A stretch of 64,000 nt of DNA from Paenibacillus macerans (GCF_900454495.1 NZ_UGSI01000001.1:2108001-2172000); one strand, 5' to 3'; shown: positions 9,703 through 19,427, counted from the first letter of the stretch. Made by a program: numbers and translations. Notes: generated from the letters alone by a model not told the origin.

Positions 9703-10539
9703 TCAGCCCTTCACCGATCCAGAGACCATGCCGGAGACAATTTGTTTGTTAAATATTACAAACAGCAGCAGCATCGGGATCGTAATAATCAAAATGTCCG
9801 CAAACAACAGATTCCATTGGGACACAAATTGGCTCGTAAAATTGTACAACGTCAACTGAACGGTTGCATTGTCCGATCCGGGAAAGAAGTACAAGGGATT
9901 CGTAAAATCGTTAAAGATAAACACGGACTGTGTAATGATGATCGTGGCGGATACCGGCTTGAGCAGCGGCAGGATCATCTGGAAAAACAGCCGGTATTTG
10001 CCGCAGCCGTCGATGACGGCCGCCTCGTCGATTTCCCGGGGGATACCGGCGATAAATCCTCTATACAGGATGACGCAAAACGGTAAGCCAAGCGCGACTT
10101 CGACCGCGACGATGCCGGCCATCGTTTTAAACAAGCCGACCAGGTCCAAGACCCAAATCGTCGGAACAATCGCCGGAGGAATTATAAGCCCCGAAAGCAC
10201 AAGGAAATTGATGTAAGGACTCGCTTTGTCATTACGCCGCTGCAGGATAAAACCTACCATGGCGCAAATGATGACCAAAATAGCGATCGAAAGCACCGTC
10301 ATCACCGTACTGTTGTAAAATGCCCGAAGCAGCATGTAATCTCTGGCCTGAACCACTTCCTTGATGTTCCCCCATAAATGAATCCGCGAAGGCCATTGCA
10401 TGTTTAATAAAGAGGCTTCCTGCGAGTCCTTCATGGCGTTGACGATGACAAAATAGAGCGGAACCCAAAACAACACGATCGTGCCCAGCACCGCCAGTAG
10501 CTCAACCGTGAATTGTCCGGCTTTGCGTCTCATACTCAT
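9703..10539 (-). CDS. Carbohydrate ABC importer permease (MalG family)
   Basis: A 278-residue inner-membrane permease with six predicted helices. The binding-protein-dependent transport motif near residue 190 reads EAAVIDGCGKYRLFFQMILP, the EAA loop that contacts the ATPase. It ends SGMVSGSVKG, typical of the MalG branch. It overlaps the preceding permease by 4 bp (ATGA) and has GGAGG before ATG 10539. No dedicated ATPase is encoded here; such systems normally borrow a shared MsmK-type ATPase. Confidence 0.92.
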   Translation of the reverse strand: MSMRRKAGQFTVELLAVLGTIVLFWVPLYFVIVNAMKDSQEASLLNMQWPSRIHLWGNIKEVVQARDYMLLRAFYNSTVMTVLSIAILVIICAMVGFILQRRNDKASPYINFLVLSGLIIPPAIVPTIWVLDLVGLFKTMAGIVAVEVALGLPFCVILYRGFIAGIPREIDEAAVIDGCGKYRLFFQMILPLLKPVSATIIITQSVFIFNDFTNPLYFFPGSDNATVQLTLYNFTSQFVSQWNLLFADILIITIPMLLLFVIFNKQIVSGMVSGSVKG

Positions 10540-11402
10540 AGGCTTACCTCCTTCCTGTTAAGATACAGGCTAAGCGGGAAGGCGAGCAGAGACACGAACA
10601 GGAACAAAATGACGTTGCCTGCCGTGGCCAGACCGTAGAATCCACCCTGATATTGTTTGTAGATGATGGAGGCGATCACGTCCGTTGTAAACCCGGGGCC
10701 ACCCTTCGTCATCGCCCAGATCAAATCAAAGGAACGCAAGCCGCCGATGAACGAAAGAATGATCACCGAGTTCATCGCAGGCCGGCTGAGCGGAACAATG
10801 ATGTTCCAGAATTTATTCCAGGCGCTGCCGCCATCGATCTGCAGCGCCTCATAATACTCCTCCGGGATCGACAAGATCCCGGCGACAAAAATAACCGTGG
10901 CAAAACCTACGCCTTTCCAAACGTCGACGAACGCGACCGACAAAAGCGCGAGCTTCGTATTTCCGAGCCAGTCCGGTCCGGTGATGCCGATCGCCTGCAG
11001 GGCCTGATTAATCACGCCCTGGGTCGGATGCATCATCGTGCTGAAAGCCACGCCGACCGCGATCGTACTGACCAGCGTCGGAAAAAACAGCACGGATTGC
11101 AAATACCCCTTGGTTTTGATTTTGGACGTAAGGAACGTTCCGAGCAGCAGCCCCAAAACCACTTTGGCAACGCAAGTAACGAGCGCGTAAATCAGCGTAT
11201 TTTTAAAACCGATACTTAAAGACGATTCCTGAAAAAAAGTAACGAAATTTTCGAGTCCGATAAACTCCCAATCCGATAACGTCCAGCGTGTCAAACTAAA
11301 GAAAAAGGAAAGCGCGGTCGGTATAAGAAAAATAATGGTGTATACGATGGCTGCAGGCAACAAAAAGGTATAGGAATAGGTCTGTTTCCATAACTTCATC
11401 AT
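10536..11402 (-). CDS. Carbohydrate ABC importer permease (MalF family)
   Basis: A 288-residue partner permease with six predicted helices and the EAA loop EALQIDGGSAWNKFWNIIVP near residue 180. It starts 8 bp after the binding-protein gene ends, with two consecutive ATG codons (11402 and 11399), and overlaps the MalG-type gene. Together with the MalG-type protein it forms the membrane channel for the saccharide bound by the lipoprotein encoded just upstream. Confidence 0.92.
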   Translation of the reverse strand: MMKLWKQTYSYTFLLPAAIVYTIIFLIPTALSFFFSLTRWTLSDWEFIGLENFVTFFQESSLSIGFKNTLIYALVTCVAKVVLGLLLGTFLTSKIKTKGYLQSVLFFPTLVSTIAVGVAFSTMMHPTQGVINQALQAIGITGPDWLGNTKLALLSVAFVDVWKGVGFATVIFVAGILSIPEEYYEALQIDGGSAWNKFWNIIVPLSRPAMNSVIILSFIGGLRSFDLIWAMTKGGPGFTTDVIASIIYKQYQGGFYGLATAGNVILFLFVSLLAFPLSLYLNRKEVSL

Positions 11403-11410
11403 GATTCGGT

Positions 11411-12754
11411 TTACCAGCCTTCTAATCCGAGCTGCTGGGCTTGTTTCTTGACATCCTTGTCATAGTTCTCCGCGCCCTGTTTGGCACTTGTGATGCCGGA
11501 GCCGACTTCAGCCGTAATTTGCGGCAGATTCGGGCCTTTGATCGGGCTTACAAATTCCAGTGCGGGAGCTGTCGTTTCCTCCGATTCAAAATAAGGCAGC
11601 ATGTCCTTGACGACTTGAGCGACGCTGTCCGGTATTTCAATTCCTTTTACCGGCCACGGCCCGGTAGGTTTTGAGGCGTTCATCCATGCGGAGATGCCTT
11701 CCGGCGTCGTGAGGAATTCAAGGAACAGCTTGGCCTCCGCGGCGTGTTTGCTGTTTTTGTAAGCATAAGCCCCGCCCGGCATCCAGATCGTCAAACCGTT
11801 CGACTCCGCGGCATCTCCCGGCTGGGCAAAAAATCCGATGTCGCCGATTTTGTCCGGGAAGTTTTGCTCCAACGCCGGAACCGCAAAGGACAGCATCGGA
11901 TAATGTGCCCCTTTTCCTTCGGCCAACATTTTCAGCCCCGCATCATAAGTGGTGGCCTGAAAATCTTTGTTCATAAATCCTTTTTCGTTCACTTCCGACA
12001 ATTTCTCAAAGCTTCGCAAAGCGGCGGGAGTATCCGCGTATTTGGCCTTATTGGCTGTATAATTTTCGGCAAACGACGGATCTTGCTTTTGTACGTTGTA
12101 GTAATCGGCGAGCACGATTAACTGAGCCGTCCAACTGTCTTTGTACGATCCGATCACCGGAGTGATGCCCGCTTCCTTGATTTTTTCGTTGTTATCCATG
12201 AGCTGGGCCCAGGTTTTCGGAACGGACAAACCGAGATCGGCATAGATCTTTTTGTTATAGAACCAACCGCCCCCCATCGTGGAGCCCGCCGGAACGCCGT
12301 ATACTTTTCCATTGACCGTTACCGTCGGCTTGTAGGACTCCATCACCTTGGCCATAAAAGGCTCGTTTGTCAAATCCGCAAAATTCTTTTCAGGAGCGAG
12401 CGATTGCAGCAAGGAACCGGAATTATAGAAAATGACATCATTTAAGTCCCCGGTGGCGATGCGCGTTTTCACCAGATTGTCGCCTTCGGAACCGCCGGGA
12501 CGTGTCTCGTGTTCGACCGTAATGTAAGGATATTTTGCTTGAAACGCTGCGATCACCGCTTTGGCAGCGCTTACTTGTTCTTGCGTATTATCCGTCAGCA
12601 GCGAGATGGTTACAGTTTCCTTCGCAGCGTTTGTTCCGTTATTTCCGGAAGCAGCATGGTTTGCATCGTTTTGTTTATTTCCGCACGCGGCCATCAATCC
12701 GACCATGATCACGGCACAAAGCAATGCGGCGGCGATTCTTCTCGGCTTACCCAT
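11411..12754 (-). CDS. Sugar-binding lipoprotein of the ABC importer
   Basis: A 447-residue family 1 solute-binding protein. The signal peptide ends in the lipobox LMAAC with Cys24, so the mature protein is lipid-anchored outside the membrane. Typical motifs include NGKVYGVPAG and the hinge segment GGGWFYNKKIYADLGL. It is the first transporter gene after the kinase/regulator pair. ATG 12754 is preceded by GGGGGAAGG. The likely ligand is a rhamnose-containing oligosaccharide, judged only from the GH78 gene downstream. Confidence 0.92.
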   Translation of the reverse strand: MGKPRRIAAALLCAVIMVGLMAACGNKQNDANHAASGNNGTNAAKETVTISLLTDNTQEQVSAAKAVIAAFQAKYPYITVEHETRPGGSEGDNLVKTRIATGDLNDVIFYNSGSLLQSLAPEKNFADLTNEPFMAKVMESYKPTVTVNGKVYGVPAGSTMGGGWFYNKKIYADLGLSVPKTWAQLMDNNEKIKEAGITPVIGSYKDSWTAQLIVLADYYNVQKQDPSFAENYTANKAKYADTPAALRSFEKLSEVNEKGFMNKDFQATTYDAGLKMLAEGKGAHYPMLSFAVPALEQNFPDKIGDIGFFAQPGDAAESNGLTIWMPGGAYAYKNSKHAAEAKLFLEFLTTPEGISAWMNASKPTGPWPVKGIEIPDSVAQVVKDMLPYFESEETTAPALEFVSPIKGPNLPQITAEVGSGITSAKQGAENYDKDVKKQAQQLGLEGW

Positions 12755-12893
12755 TGGGCCTTCCCCCTGAACAGTTATAGTTTTGTGTACAGAGCCCGGG
12801 TTCTCTGTTGCTTTTATTTTAAATTTGACTTGCCCTGCCAGGTACTGCTTCTTTTTATAGATTTCTGTCCGTTTTTTTTTTGGACGGAGCCTA

Positions 12894-13691
12894 TTAATGA
12901 TTGTTTCTCGCCTCTTGTTCCTCTTTAAATTGCCCGGGAGTCACGCCGATATGCTTCTTGAAAATTTCCGAGAAATGCCGGTACGTATGATAACCGACGC
13001 GCTCGCTGACTTCATGGACTTTATATCCTTTCAGCAGCAGCTCTTTAGCCAGGTCCATGCGCAGCCGGGTCAAAAATTTGATATAGCTCTCCCCCATCTC
13101 CTCCTTAAATAGCGAGCTTAAATAAGCGACATTCATGCCGACATATTCGGCCACTTCGTTTAAGGATAGATCTCCGGATGCGTTTTGTTCGATATAAGCT
13201 CTCGCTCTGTCGATCGCTCCCTGTTTGGCGTTGCCGTCGGCTTCGGCTCCCGCTCCGGTCTTAGAAACGTTTCCTCTTTCCTCGACCTGTTTTCTTAACA
13301 TCACCATTTCCAGATCCGCTTCGATTCGCGACAACACTCTTTGGATGGAGCTCTGGATGCTTTCCACGGTGACCGGTTTTTCCAGATAGTCGATCACCCC
13401 AAGCTTAAGCGCCCGCTTCACGTATTCAAATTCATTAAAACCGCTGAACACGATACAGTACGTATCAGGCGCTTCTGCCATAATCTCTTCAATCAGCTTT
13501 AGTCCATCCATACCGGGCATGCGGATATCGGTAAACACAATGTCCGGAGTTTGTTTGCGGACTATCTCCAGCGCGGACAAACCGTCCGAGGCCGTTCCGG
13601 CCAGCTCAAGACCAAAGCCGTTCCAATCGATCAGGTGCCGCAGCCCCTGGAGCACAATATATTCGTCATCAAAAATCACAACCTTATACAT
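12894..13691 (-). CDS. Response regulator with AraC output domain, short form
   Basis: A 265-residue regulator, about half the usual YesN length. The receiver domain has its aspartate in DIVFTDIRMPGMDG. The AraC domain follows after only a short linker and ends VGYHTYRHFSEIFKKHIGVTPGQFK. It overlaps the kinase gene by 8 bp and has GAGGTGAAG before ATG 13691. It likely activates the downstream binding protein/permease/GH78 operon, which starts 139 bp further on. Confidence 0.92.
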   Translation of the reverse strand: MYKVVIFDDEYIVLQGLRHLIDWNGFGLELAGTASDGLSALEIVRKQTPDIVFTDIRMPGMDGLKLIEEIMAEAPDTYCIVFSGFNEFEYVKRALKLGVIDYLEKPVTVESIQSSIQRVLSRIEADLEMVMLRKQVEERGNVSKTGAGAEADGNAKQGAIDRARAYIEQNASGDLSLNEVAEYVGMNVAYLSSLFKEEMGESYIKFLTRLRMDLAKELLLKGYKVHEVSERVGYHTYRHFSEIFKKHIGVTPGQFKEEQEARNNH

Positions 13692-15456
13692 CGAGCTTCA
13701 CCTCATTGCCGTTTTGTTGAATCCGCAGCTCAACCCGGGTCCCCGAGCCTGGCTTGCTGTCGATGATCAGTTCGCTCGCCTCGCCGTAAAACCGCTTAAT
13801 CCGCTCCTTAACATTGCGCAGTCCGTAGCCTTGTTCCGTTTGCTCCATATCCTCGATTCCGACGCCGTCGTCTTCGATCACAAAGGTAAGAAACCCGCCT
13901 TCCATGGCCCCCTGAAGCGACACGGTGCCCTCTACTACTTTCGGCTCCAGCCCGTGGTAAATAGCATTCTCAACCAACGGTTGCAGCAGCAGTTTCAAAA
14001 TTTCCATGCTCTTGATCTGGCTGGGAACGTCTTCAATATATTTAAATCGATGATTGTATCTTATATTTTGGATGGTCATATAATGTTCGATGTGCTGAAG
14101 TTCTTTATAGACCGGAATCGTTTCTTTGCCTTTATTTAAGCTCAATTTAAAACTTTCGGACAAGGAAAAAGCCATCTGGGCAACATCTTGATTGTTCTGA
14201 ATCGTAGCCATCCAATAAATCGAATCGAGCGTATTGTACAAAAAATGCGGCTTGATCTGCGCCTGCAGTGCTCGCAATTCGGCTTCCCGCTCCTTCAGCT
14301 CGGTATGGACGAGCCGCTCGCTAAGCTCTTCATTTTCGGAGGCCATCTTTTTAAACGTCTGCCCTATGGCCCCTATTTCATCATGCTCAAAAGTTTCGCC
14401 GAAATCCCGTTTCCCTTTGGTCCAGTCCAGCATCATTTTCTTTAACTGGAGCAACGGGCGCGTTATGCTGCCGGAGATAAAATAGGACAACACCAAAGCG
14501 ACGAGCGCGATCATGGAAGAAATAATCGTCGTAACCGTTCCGATCTGCCGGGACTGCTTCAACAACTCGCTCAATTTAATGATATGGAGAAATGTCCAGC
14601 CCGTCGTTTCATTTTTGAAATCCACGACCATGTAACCTTGTTTTTCAAGCCGCGGATAAAGATCGTTTTTTCCCCCGGCTAGGCCATTGAGTTCGATATA
14701 GGAATTTCGCGGATAAATAACCTCCATGAGTTCCGAGGCTGAAGTTAATACGATGTATTCTCCGGCCTGTTTGTCCGTCTCCGTAAAAATGGAATCAAAG
14801 ATCGATTTGGAAATATTGATGATGAGAATGCCGATCGGTTCACCGCTGATATTTTCGGAATCCCGGAACAGCTTGACCGTGGAGAAAGTATAAGACGTAT
14901 CCCCTAATACGTTATCGGGAAAAAACTCGACTTGACCTTGGGATTCAACGGCCTTGGCGTACCATGGCGACAATTTGATCTTCTCTCCCTGGCCGTCTCC
15001 CTCATAAACCCCCAAATTATCGGAACGTCCTAAACAATGGGCCTTCAATTGCAGATCAACCAGACACATCGAATCGACATACCGGGAGTTGATAAACAAA
15101 TTGTTCACCATCTTTTGGAGTTGGCTTAAAATCTTCTCGTGCCTGGCGCCGGCACTCGCCTCATCGGAATGTTGACTCGCCCGCAGTTGGTCGCGGATTT
15201 CATCGTTCAAAATAACGGAGCGGTTCAAATTGACGATGTTGCGGAAGATGAGGTCGGCCGCCTCGCTGGATGACCTTAGGTGAACCTGGTCCGTTTTTTT
15301 ATTCGTTTCCAGCAGCGTATCCTTCGCAATGTTGAAGGAAAGGTAGCCCAACAGAAACAGCGGCGGAATCGACAATACGATCATCGCGGCAAGAAAGCGG
15401 TTACGAATCTTTTTAAACCGGATTTTTGAATAGAACTGGTGCAGTTTCTCCTTCAT
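13684..15456 (-). CDS. YesM-type sensor histidine kinase
   Basis: A 590-residue kinase. A first membrane helix lies near residues 22-40, then an extracellular sensor of about 260 residues. A second helix near 300-320 is followed by HAMP, the motif IKPHFLYNTLDSIYWMA, and an ATPase domain with LVENAIYHGLEP. It is the first gene of the rhamnoside operon and is translationally coupled to the regulator. Confidence 0.92.
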   Translation of the reverse strand: MKEKLHQFYSKIRFKKIRNRFLAAMIVLSIPPLFLLGYLSFNIAKDTLLETNKKTDQVHLRSSSEAADLIFRNIVNLNRSVILNDEIRDQLRASQHSDEASAGARHEKILSQLQKMVNNLFINSRYVDSMCLVDLQLKAHCLGRSDNLGVYEGDGQGEKIKLSPWYAKAVESQGQVEFFPDNVLGDTSYTFSTVKLFRDSENISGEPIGILIINISKSIFDSIFTETDKQAGEYIVLTSASELMEVIYPRNSYIELNGLAGGKNDLYPRLEKQGYMVVDFKNETTGWTFLHIIKLSELLKQSRQIGTVTTIISSMIALVALVLSYFISGSITRPLLQLKKMMLDWTKGKRDFGETFEHDEIGAIGQTFKKMASENEELSERLVHTELKEREAELRALQAQIKPHFLYNTLDSIYWMATIQNNQDVAQMAFSLSESFKLSLNKGKETIPVYKELQHIEHYMTIQNIRYNHRFKYIEDVPSQIKSMEILKLLLQPLVENAIYHGLEPKVVEGTVSLQGAMEGGFLTFVIEDDGVGIEDMEQTEQGYGLRNVKERIKRFYGEASELIIDSKPGSGTRVELRIQQNGNEVKLDV

Positions 15457-15850
15457 CTGGATCGCCTCTTTCCTTCCGCTAAATCTATCTTATTGTATAC
15501 GATATTGTGAAGAAGACTCAATGGAGGACAATTGCAAATTGCATCCCGAAATAAGCTTTAACAAATTTCAGCGATCTTGTGAACAAAGTATATGGGTGCA
15601 GTCGCTCCGAACAAGTAAATAAAGAAACCGCCCGGAACGAGTTCTGGGCGGCATACAAGACTTATATTTTACGTATAGGGCACAGGAGACGCAAATCTGG
15701 CTTCGTCCAGCCTCCTACTTGATGTACTCATGACCACATTCCCTTTGACACCACCAATGTTAATGACGTGCTCCCTTACTATGTTGTAGAGATCACCAAA
15801 CAGCTAGTGGCAATCTTGAAAAACAAGTATTGTGCCGTGAATAAAATAGC
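15457..15850. other. Intergenic region with a possible small gene remnant
   Basis: Apart from the terminator at 15612-15651, this stretch contains an open plus-strand frame at about 15723-15882. It translates to a protein-like segment (THDHIPFDTTNVNDVLPYYV and onward) but has no start codon or ribosome binding site, and it runs into the antisense of the lanM 3' end. I do not recognise it. It could be a remnant of a gene cut when the lanthipeptide block arrived. Confidence 0.35.
15612..15651 (-). terminator. Rho-independent terminator of the lanA-lanM transcript
   Basis: The stem CCGCCC-x-GAAC pairs with GTTC-x-GGGCGG (15628-15651). On the minus strand it is followed by the U-rich tail TTTCTTTATTT. 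It lies 200 bp downstream of the lanM stop. Confidence 0.75.
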
Positions 15851-18800
15851 CTATCTTAATGACCTCGTTTGGACGAGCGGCTCTTGAAGCGATAAAATTG
15901 AAGGGAAATCTTTATCTGAAGCAAGACGGAGCATTTGATATCCTATCCCGGATAGACCTAACCATAGTCCCTGAATGTTTGAGCACTTAGTGATACCTGT
16001 CAAGTACTCTCCTTTGCTCTGATAGTAATTTACAGCTTCCCTTCCATATCCTCGGGCCATTTCAACCCATTCTTGCCGATTCAAGCATTTTCCCGCCAGA
16101 AGTAATAATTCTAAGTTTCCAAGATCGCCATGGCACAAACAATGACTTTTGCCGAAACCGTATCGAATCGTCGTCGCTACTGCCTGTTCAATTTCGTTAG
16201 TAACTTGATTGACTTGTGAAGATCGTAAAAATGGAAGACACATCGTCAAACCAATTCCGATTCCACTTGCTCCGTGACACCAATTAGCCAGGGTGGTACC
16301 AGCTTCGCAATCAACCCAATTCCCCCATTCACTCGAATAATGAGAACGAACATATTGAAGTGCATTTTCTGCTGTCTCACGATAAGCTTCCTTTCCTGTG
16401 ACCGCTGCAAGACGGAAAAGGGCCCAAGCAATTCCCATGCTTCCATGTCCTAAACCTACATAAACATCTGATAACACGCTTGACTGCCAAAAGTATCCTT
16501 TATCACTTTTTTGGGCATTTTTAAGCAAGTGATCTCCATACATAGAGGCAATCTCAATCTCCTGCTCCGAACCACGTATCTTTGATTCGTTGAGGAGGAC
16601 ATGAATAGCTCCAGCTGCCCCCCCAAGTAAATCATAGAATGTGTCCTGCTCTACACTTCTACTCAAATTGTCCAATAGATTTAGACGATGCTGTTTCCAT
16701 TCTTTATTTTCCCCCATTATATTTTCCAGTTGGGTGATAACATATAGTACGGAAGCCTGTCCATAAAAAGAAGATGGAAATTTAATGGTCATTGGAAATT
16801 TCTCTAACGTCGATTGAAATGCCGCCAGACTATATTTCTTAAAGTGTTGTTTCTGCGTTATTCGATATAAATGCGCAAAAAAGAGCGAAATGCCGCCTGT
16901 ACCATCATATAAGCCCCCCCTTAGTCCAGACATACCTAGTTGCCCCAAATAATTAGGATTTAATCCTATCCAAGTTGCTGTCCGTTCGTTACGACTCAAT
17001 ATAGCTTCCTTTACCAGCTGTTCGCCTATTCTGACTGCTTCATTTAAAAATTGATCCGACTTAATAACCGACTCTTTGGTCGTATCCATATTAGCTGCCT
17101 CTGGTTCAACAGAGTGAATTTTTTTGCTTAAAGATGAGCCAATAATAGATTCGGTAATCCATTTAGCGTATAATTCAATTTTTTCAGGAGTCAGAGATAA
17201 CAGCTTCTGTTTAGTATGATCCATGGCGGTTTCTTTAAAAACATTATCAATCTTTTGGTCACGGCTATCCCACAGATGATGAGAGTCGGGGAACGAATAA
17301 AAATAAGGAATATCCCCTATACGCAAATCCTTTATCTCTGAAGAAATAAGCCTATCGTCAAGGTAGGAAAACCACATTCTATCGAGCAAACGTTCATAGT
17401 CAAGGGCATCTCTTCCATAATCGGGATGTGTTAATTCAAGAAGAAAATTCATATAAAATTGGGAGGTTCGCAGAAGGATACGTACTGGAACTTTAGAAAA
17501 TATCTTTAATGGTCCATCGGTGCTGAGCATTTCTTCTCTGTTCTCGATAAAGAAATAACAAATATCCCTGTAGCCATTTACATAATCGGTTAAGTAATCA
17601 GCAGCTGATATGGTTGTGCCGTTCAATGATGGTAAGTTGTGACTTGATGTAGTGATATGCCGCGCCCGAATATAGCGCATATTATCAGTATTCATATCTA
17701 CAACCTTTAACACATTGTAGGGAATTAATTGCTCCCTATCGTTTAGACCACTTAACTCAATTCCCAATCCTTTTTCGTCCTGATGAAAAAGGATTGGTAA
17801 GAATGATGTCCCTATAGGAGAATTACGTATTGCAAATTGAGCTTCTACATCGGCTGAATCAGGAACATCTTGCTTAACTTGGTTATGGAACAATGTCTCC
17901 AAATCAATAAGCATTGGATGCTCTCCGCAAGCAATAATGTTTTCACTGTGGAAATCCGCACCTTCCAGGAGATGAACGACTCCTAAGTAAGCACCTAATC
18001 GCCGATAAAAACTCCGAATTTGGTCCTTAGTCTCACATTGTTCCGCTCTCACAAAGGCTTCATATCCATACTCTTTTCGATCTATAATTGGGACTCCTTT
18101 AAACTCAGGATAAAACCCTTTACTATTTATCCAACTTAAAAAAGTGTGGAATGCATGAGAAACAGCCAGGGACTTGGGCTTATACATAAAAGATTGACCA
18201 GATTTAAGTTGAAAGCGCATTACAGTTTTTCCGCCCTTGTGAGAATCTCCTAAATCAGCCTTTATCGCAATAAGAGGGCTTTCTTCTAGTTGAAATGTGT
18301 CCTTCAGCACCTTCCAATCCTGAATAAATCGTGTTATTGCTTCTTCTATGACGGTAACAAACATGACCGTCCGTTCCGAAAGTAATCTGGCAAACATAGC
18401 ATACTCTAAAAAAAACAATCGAAGATTACCGTTGTCAACCATGTGTTTTTCTACAAAATTTGAGAACCGTTCTTCCGGAGTGTCACCTGCCAGTTCCTGC
18501 ATTGCCTTCGCAACATGTAATTCCAGGACAAAGGAACGCCCTGCTATTTTACATAACTGGGATGTCAAATGCGGTAGAATTGATGATATTAAGAGGGAAG
18601 TACTTATATATTTTCCTTGTGCATCAATGGATGCCAATAAATTTTCCAACTTCATATTTGCCCATAACAAAAATGGTCTTACTAGAAGTTCGATCGAACG
18701 TTGTTCATTTTCTTTTATCTTTATTTGGCAATTCAATTCCAATGCTTCCTCTAGTACCGTTAACCAATCTGCATTGTAATCCATAATAGCTGGAAGACAG

Positions 18801-19039
18801 CTCTCGTTCCATTTTAAATCCTGTGTGGTCTGTATTAACGATCCGAAAATTAATTCATTAACTCCCAATGACTCAAGCTTAGCTTTTCTTTTCGCTTCTG
18901 TTTGAACTAGAGCAAACTGAAACCATTCCTCTAGAGCCGAATTATTTTGCTGCTGGGAAAAGGCACGGGTAATTTCATGATTATGTAACAATTGCAACCG
19001 CTCATGTACAAAAAGTGAACGTAAAAATTGTTCCTTCAT
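15851..19039 (-). CDS. lanM: Class II lanthipeptide synthetase LanM
   Basis: A 1062-residue bifunctional enzyme that dehydrates Ser/Thr of the precursor and then closes thioether rings. The N-terminal dehydratase (DUF4135) has the canonical catalytic stretch DFHSEN near residue 361 followed by MLIDLETLFHN. The C-terminal LanC-like cyclase carries the zinc ligands in NWCHGASG (about 918) and CLCHGDLGN (about 968). Nothing essential appears missing. It lies 77 bp downstream of the precursor gene on the same strand, with AAGGAG before the ATG. The sequence is AT-rich compared with both flanks, which suggests horizontal acquisition. It acts in the cytoplasm, presumably with the LanT exporter. Confidence 0.95.
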   Translation of the reverse strand: MKEQFLRSLFVHERLQLLHNHEITRAFSQQQNNSALEEWFQFALVQTEAKRKAKLESLGVNELIFGSLIQTTQDLKWNESCLPAIMDYNADWLTVLEEALELNCQIKIKENEQRSIELLVRPFLLWANMKLENLLASIDAQGKYISTSLLISSILPHLTSQLCKIAGRSFVLELHVAKAMQELAGDTPEERFSNFVEKHMVDNGNLRLFFLEYAMFARLLSERTVMFVTVIEEAITRFIQDWKVLKDTFQLEESPLIAIKADLGDSHKGGKTVMRFQLKSGQSFMYKPKSLAVSHAFHTFLSWINSKGFYPEFKGVPIIDRKEYGYEAFVRAEQCETKDQIRSFYRRLGAYLGVVHLLEGADFHSENIIACGEHPMLIDLETLFHNQVKQDVPDSADVEAQFAIRNSPIGTSFLPILFHQDEKGLGIELSGLNDREQLIPYNVLKVVDMNTDNMRYIRARHITTSSHNLPSLNGTTISAADYLTDYVNGYRDICYFFIENREEMLSTDGPLKIFSKVPVRILLRTSQFYMNFLLELTHPDYGRDALDYERLLDRMWFSYLDDRLISSEIKDLRIGDIPYFYSFPDSHHLWDSRDQKIDNVFKETAMDHTKQKLLSLTPEKIELYAKWITESIIGSSLSKKIHSVEPEAANMDTTKESVIKSDQFLNEAVRIGEQLVKEAILSRNERTATWIGLNPNYLGQLGMSGLRGGLYDGTGGISLFFAHLYRITQKQHFKKYSLAAFQSTLEKFPMTIKFPSSFYGQASVLYVITQLENIMGENKEWKQHRLNLLDNLSRSVEQDTFYDLLGGAAGAIHVLLNESKIRGSEQEIEIASMYGDHLLKNAQKSDKGYFWQSSVLSDVYVGLGHGSMGIAWALFRLAAVTGKEAYRETAENALQYVRSHYSSEWGNWVDCEAGTTLANWCHGASGIGIGLTMCLPFLRSSQVNQVTNEIEQAVATTIRYGFGKSHCLCHGDLGNLELLLLAGKCLNRQEWVEMARGYGREAVNYYQSKGEYLTGITKCSNIQGLWLGLSGIGYQMLRLASDKDFPSILSLQEPLVQTRSLR

Positions 19040-19074
19040 CTAAGCGCTCACTCCTTATCTAAATAATAAAGATG

Positions 19075-19097
19075 GGGTACGTAATTAATACGTACCC
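19075..19097 (-). terminator. Hairpin attenuator between lanA and lanM
   Basis: GGGTACGT and ACGTACCC form a perfect 8-bp stem with a 7-nt AT loop. On the minus strand the tail is CATCTTTATTATTT, only moderately U-rich. Partial read-through hairpins in this position are known from other lantibiotic operons and give excess precursor over enzyme. Confidence 0.65.
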
Positions 19098-19116
19098 TTC
19101 TAGCAGCCTATTTTCC

Positions 19117-19329
19117 TTAGTGCACCGTTGTAGGGAAGCAAAATAATCCTGAAATAATGGTAATTGGAATAGTAATTGTCGGAGTAGCTTGAGGTTCAAC
19201 CAGACCGCCGTGTACTCTTGCTAATTCTTCCGCACCTACTTCTACCAGAGCGTCACCAGCAGGATGAACAACATCCGCAGAGCGGAAGTTAGGATTCTTC
19301 CAAGCCTTTACCAAATCTTGCGTTGTCAT
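19117..19329 (-). CDS. lanA: Lanthipeptide precursor, single core cysteine
   Basis: A 70-residue precursor. The leader starts MTTQDLVKAWKNPNFRSADV, close to the mersacidin/lichenicidin leader family, and ends ELARVHGG, a double-glycine site for the LanT peptidase. The predicted 28-residue core runs from Leu to the C-terminal His. It has six Thr, one Ser and only one Cys, within SGLFCFPTTVH. Hence at most one thioether ring can form, most simply Ser18-Cys22 of the core, plus possible dehydrobutyrines. The layout recalls two-peptide lantibiotic beta-peptides (TP-rich start, C-PTT near the end) that have lost cysteines; this is inference. ATG 19329 follows AAAGGAGG; an in-frame upstream start lacks a site. 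Confidence 0.88.
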   Translation of the reverse strand: MTTQDLVKAWKNPNFRSADVVHPAGDALVEVGAEELARVHGGLVEPQATPTITIPITIISGLFCFPTTVH

Positions 19330-19398
19330 ATAGCAACCTCCTTTCATTTATTTTTTACTTCTATTCTAATATATTACAAAAAAAGATTTGATTGCACT

Positions 19399-19427
19399 TC
19401 ATAAAGCTGCAGAAATGTCTTTGACAA
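19399..19427 (-). promoter_or_regulatory. Possible lanA promoter
   Basis: On the minus strand TTGTCA (19422-19427) and TTATGA (19399-19404) are spaced 17 bp apart and lie about 70 bp upstream of the lanA start. Its -35 box overlaps the -35 box of the divergent promoter. Confidence 0.4.
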
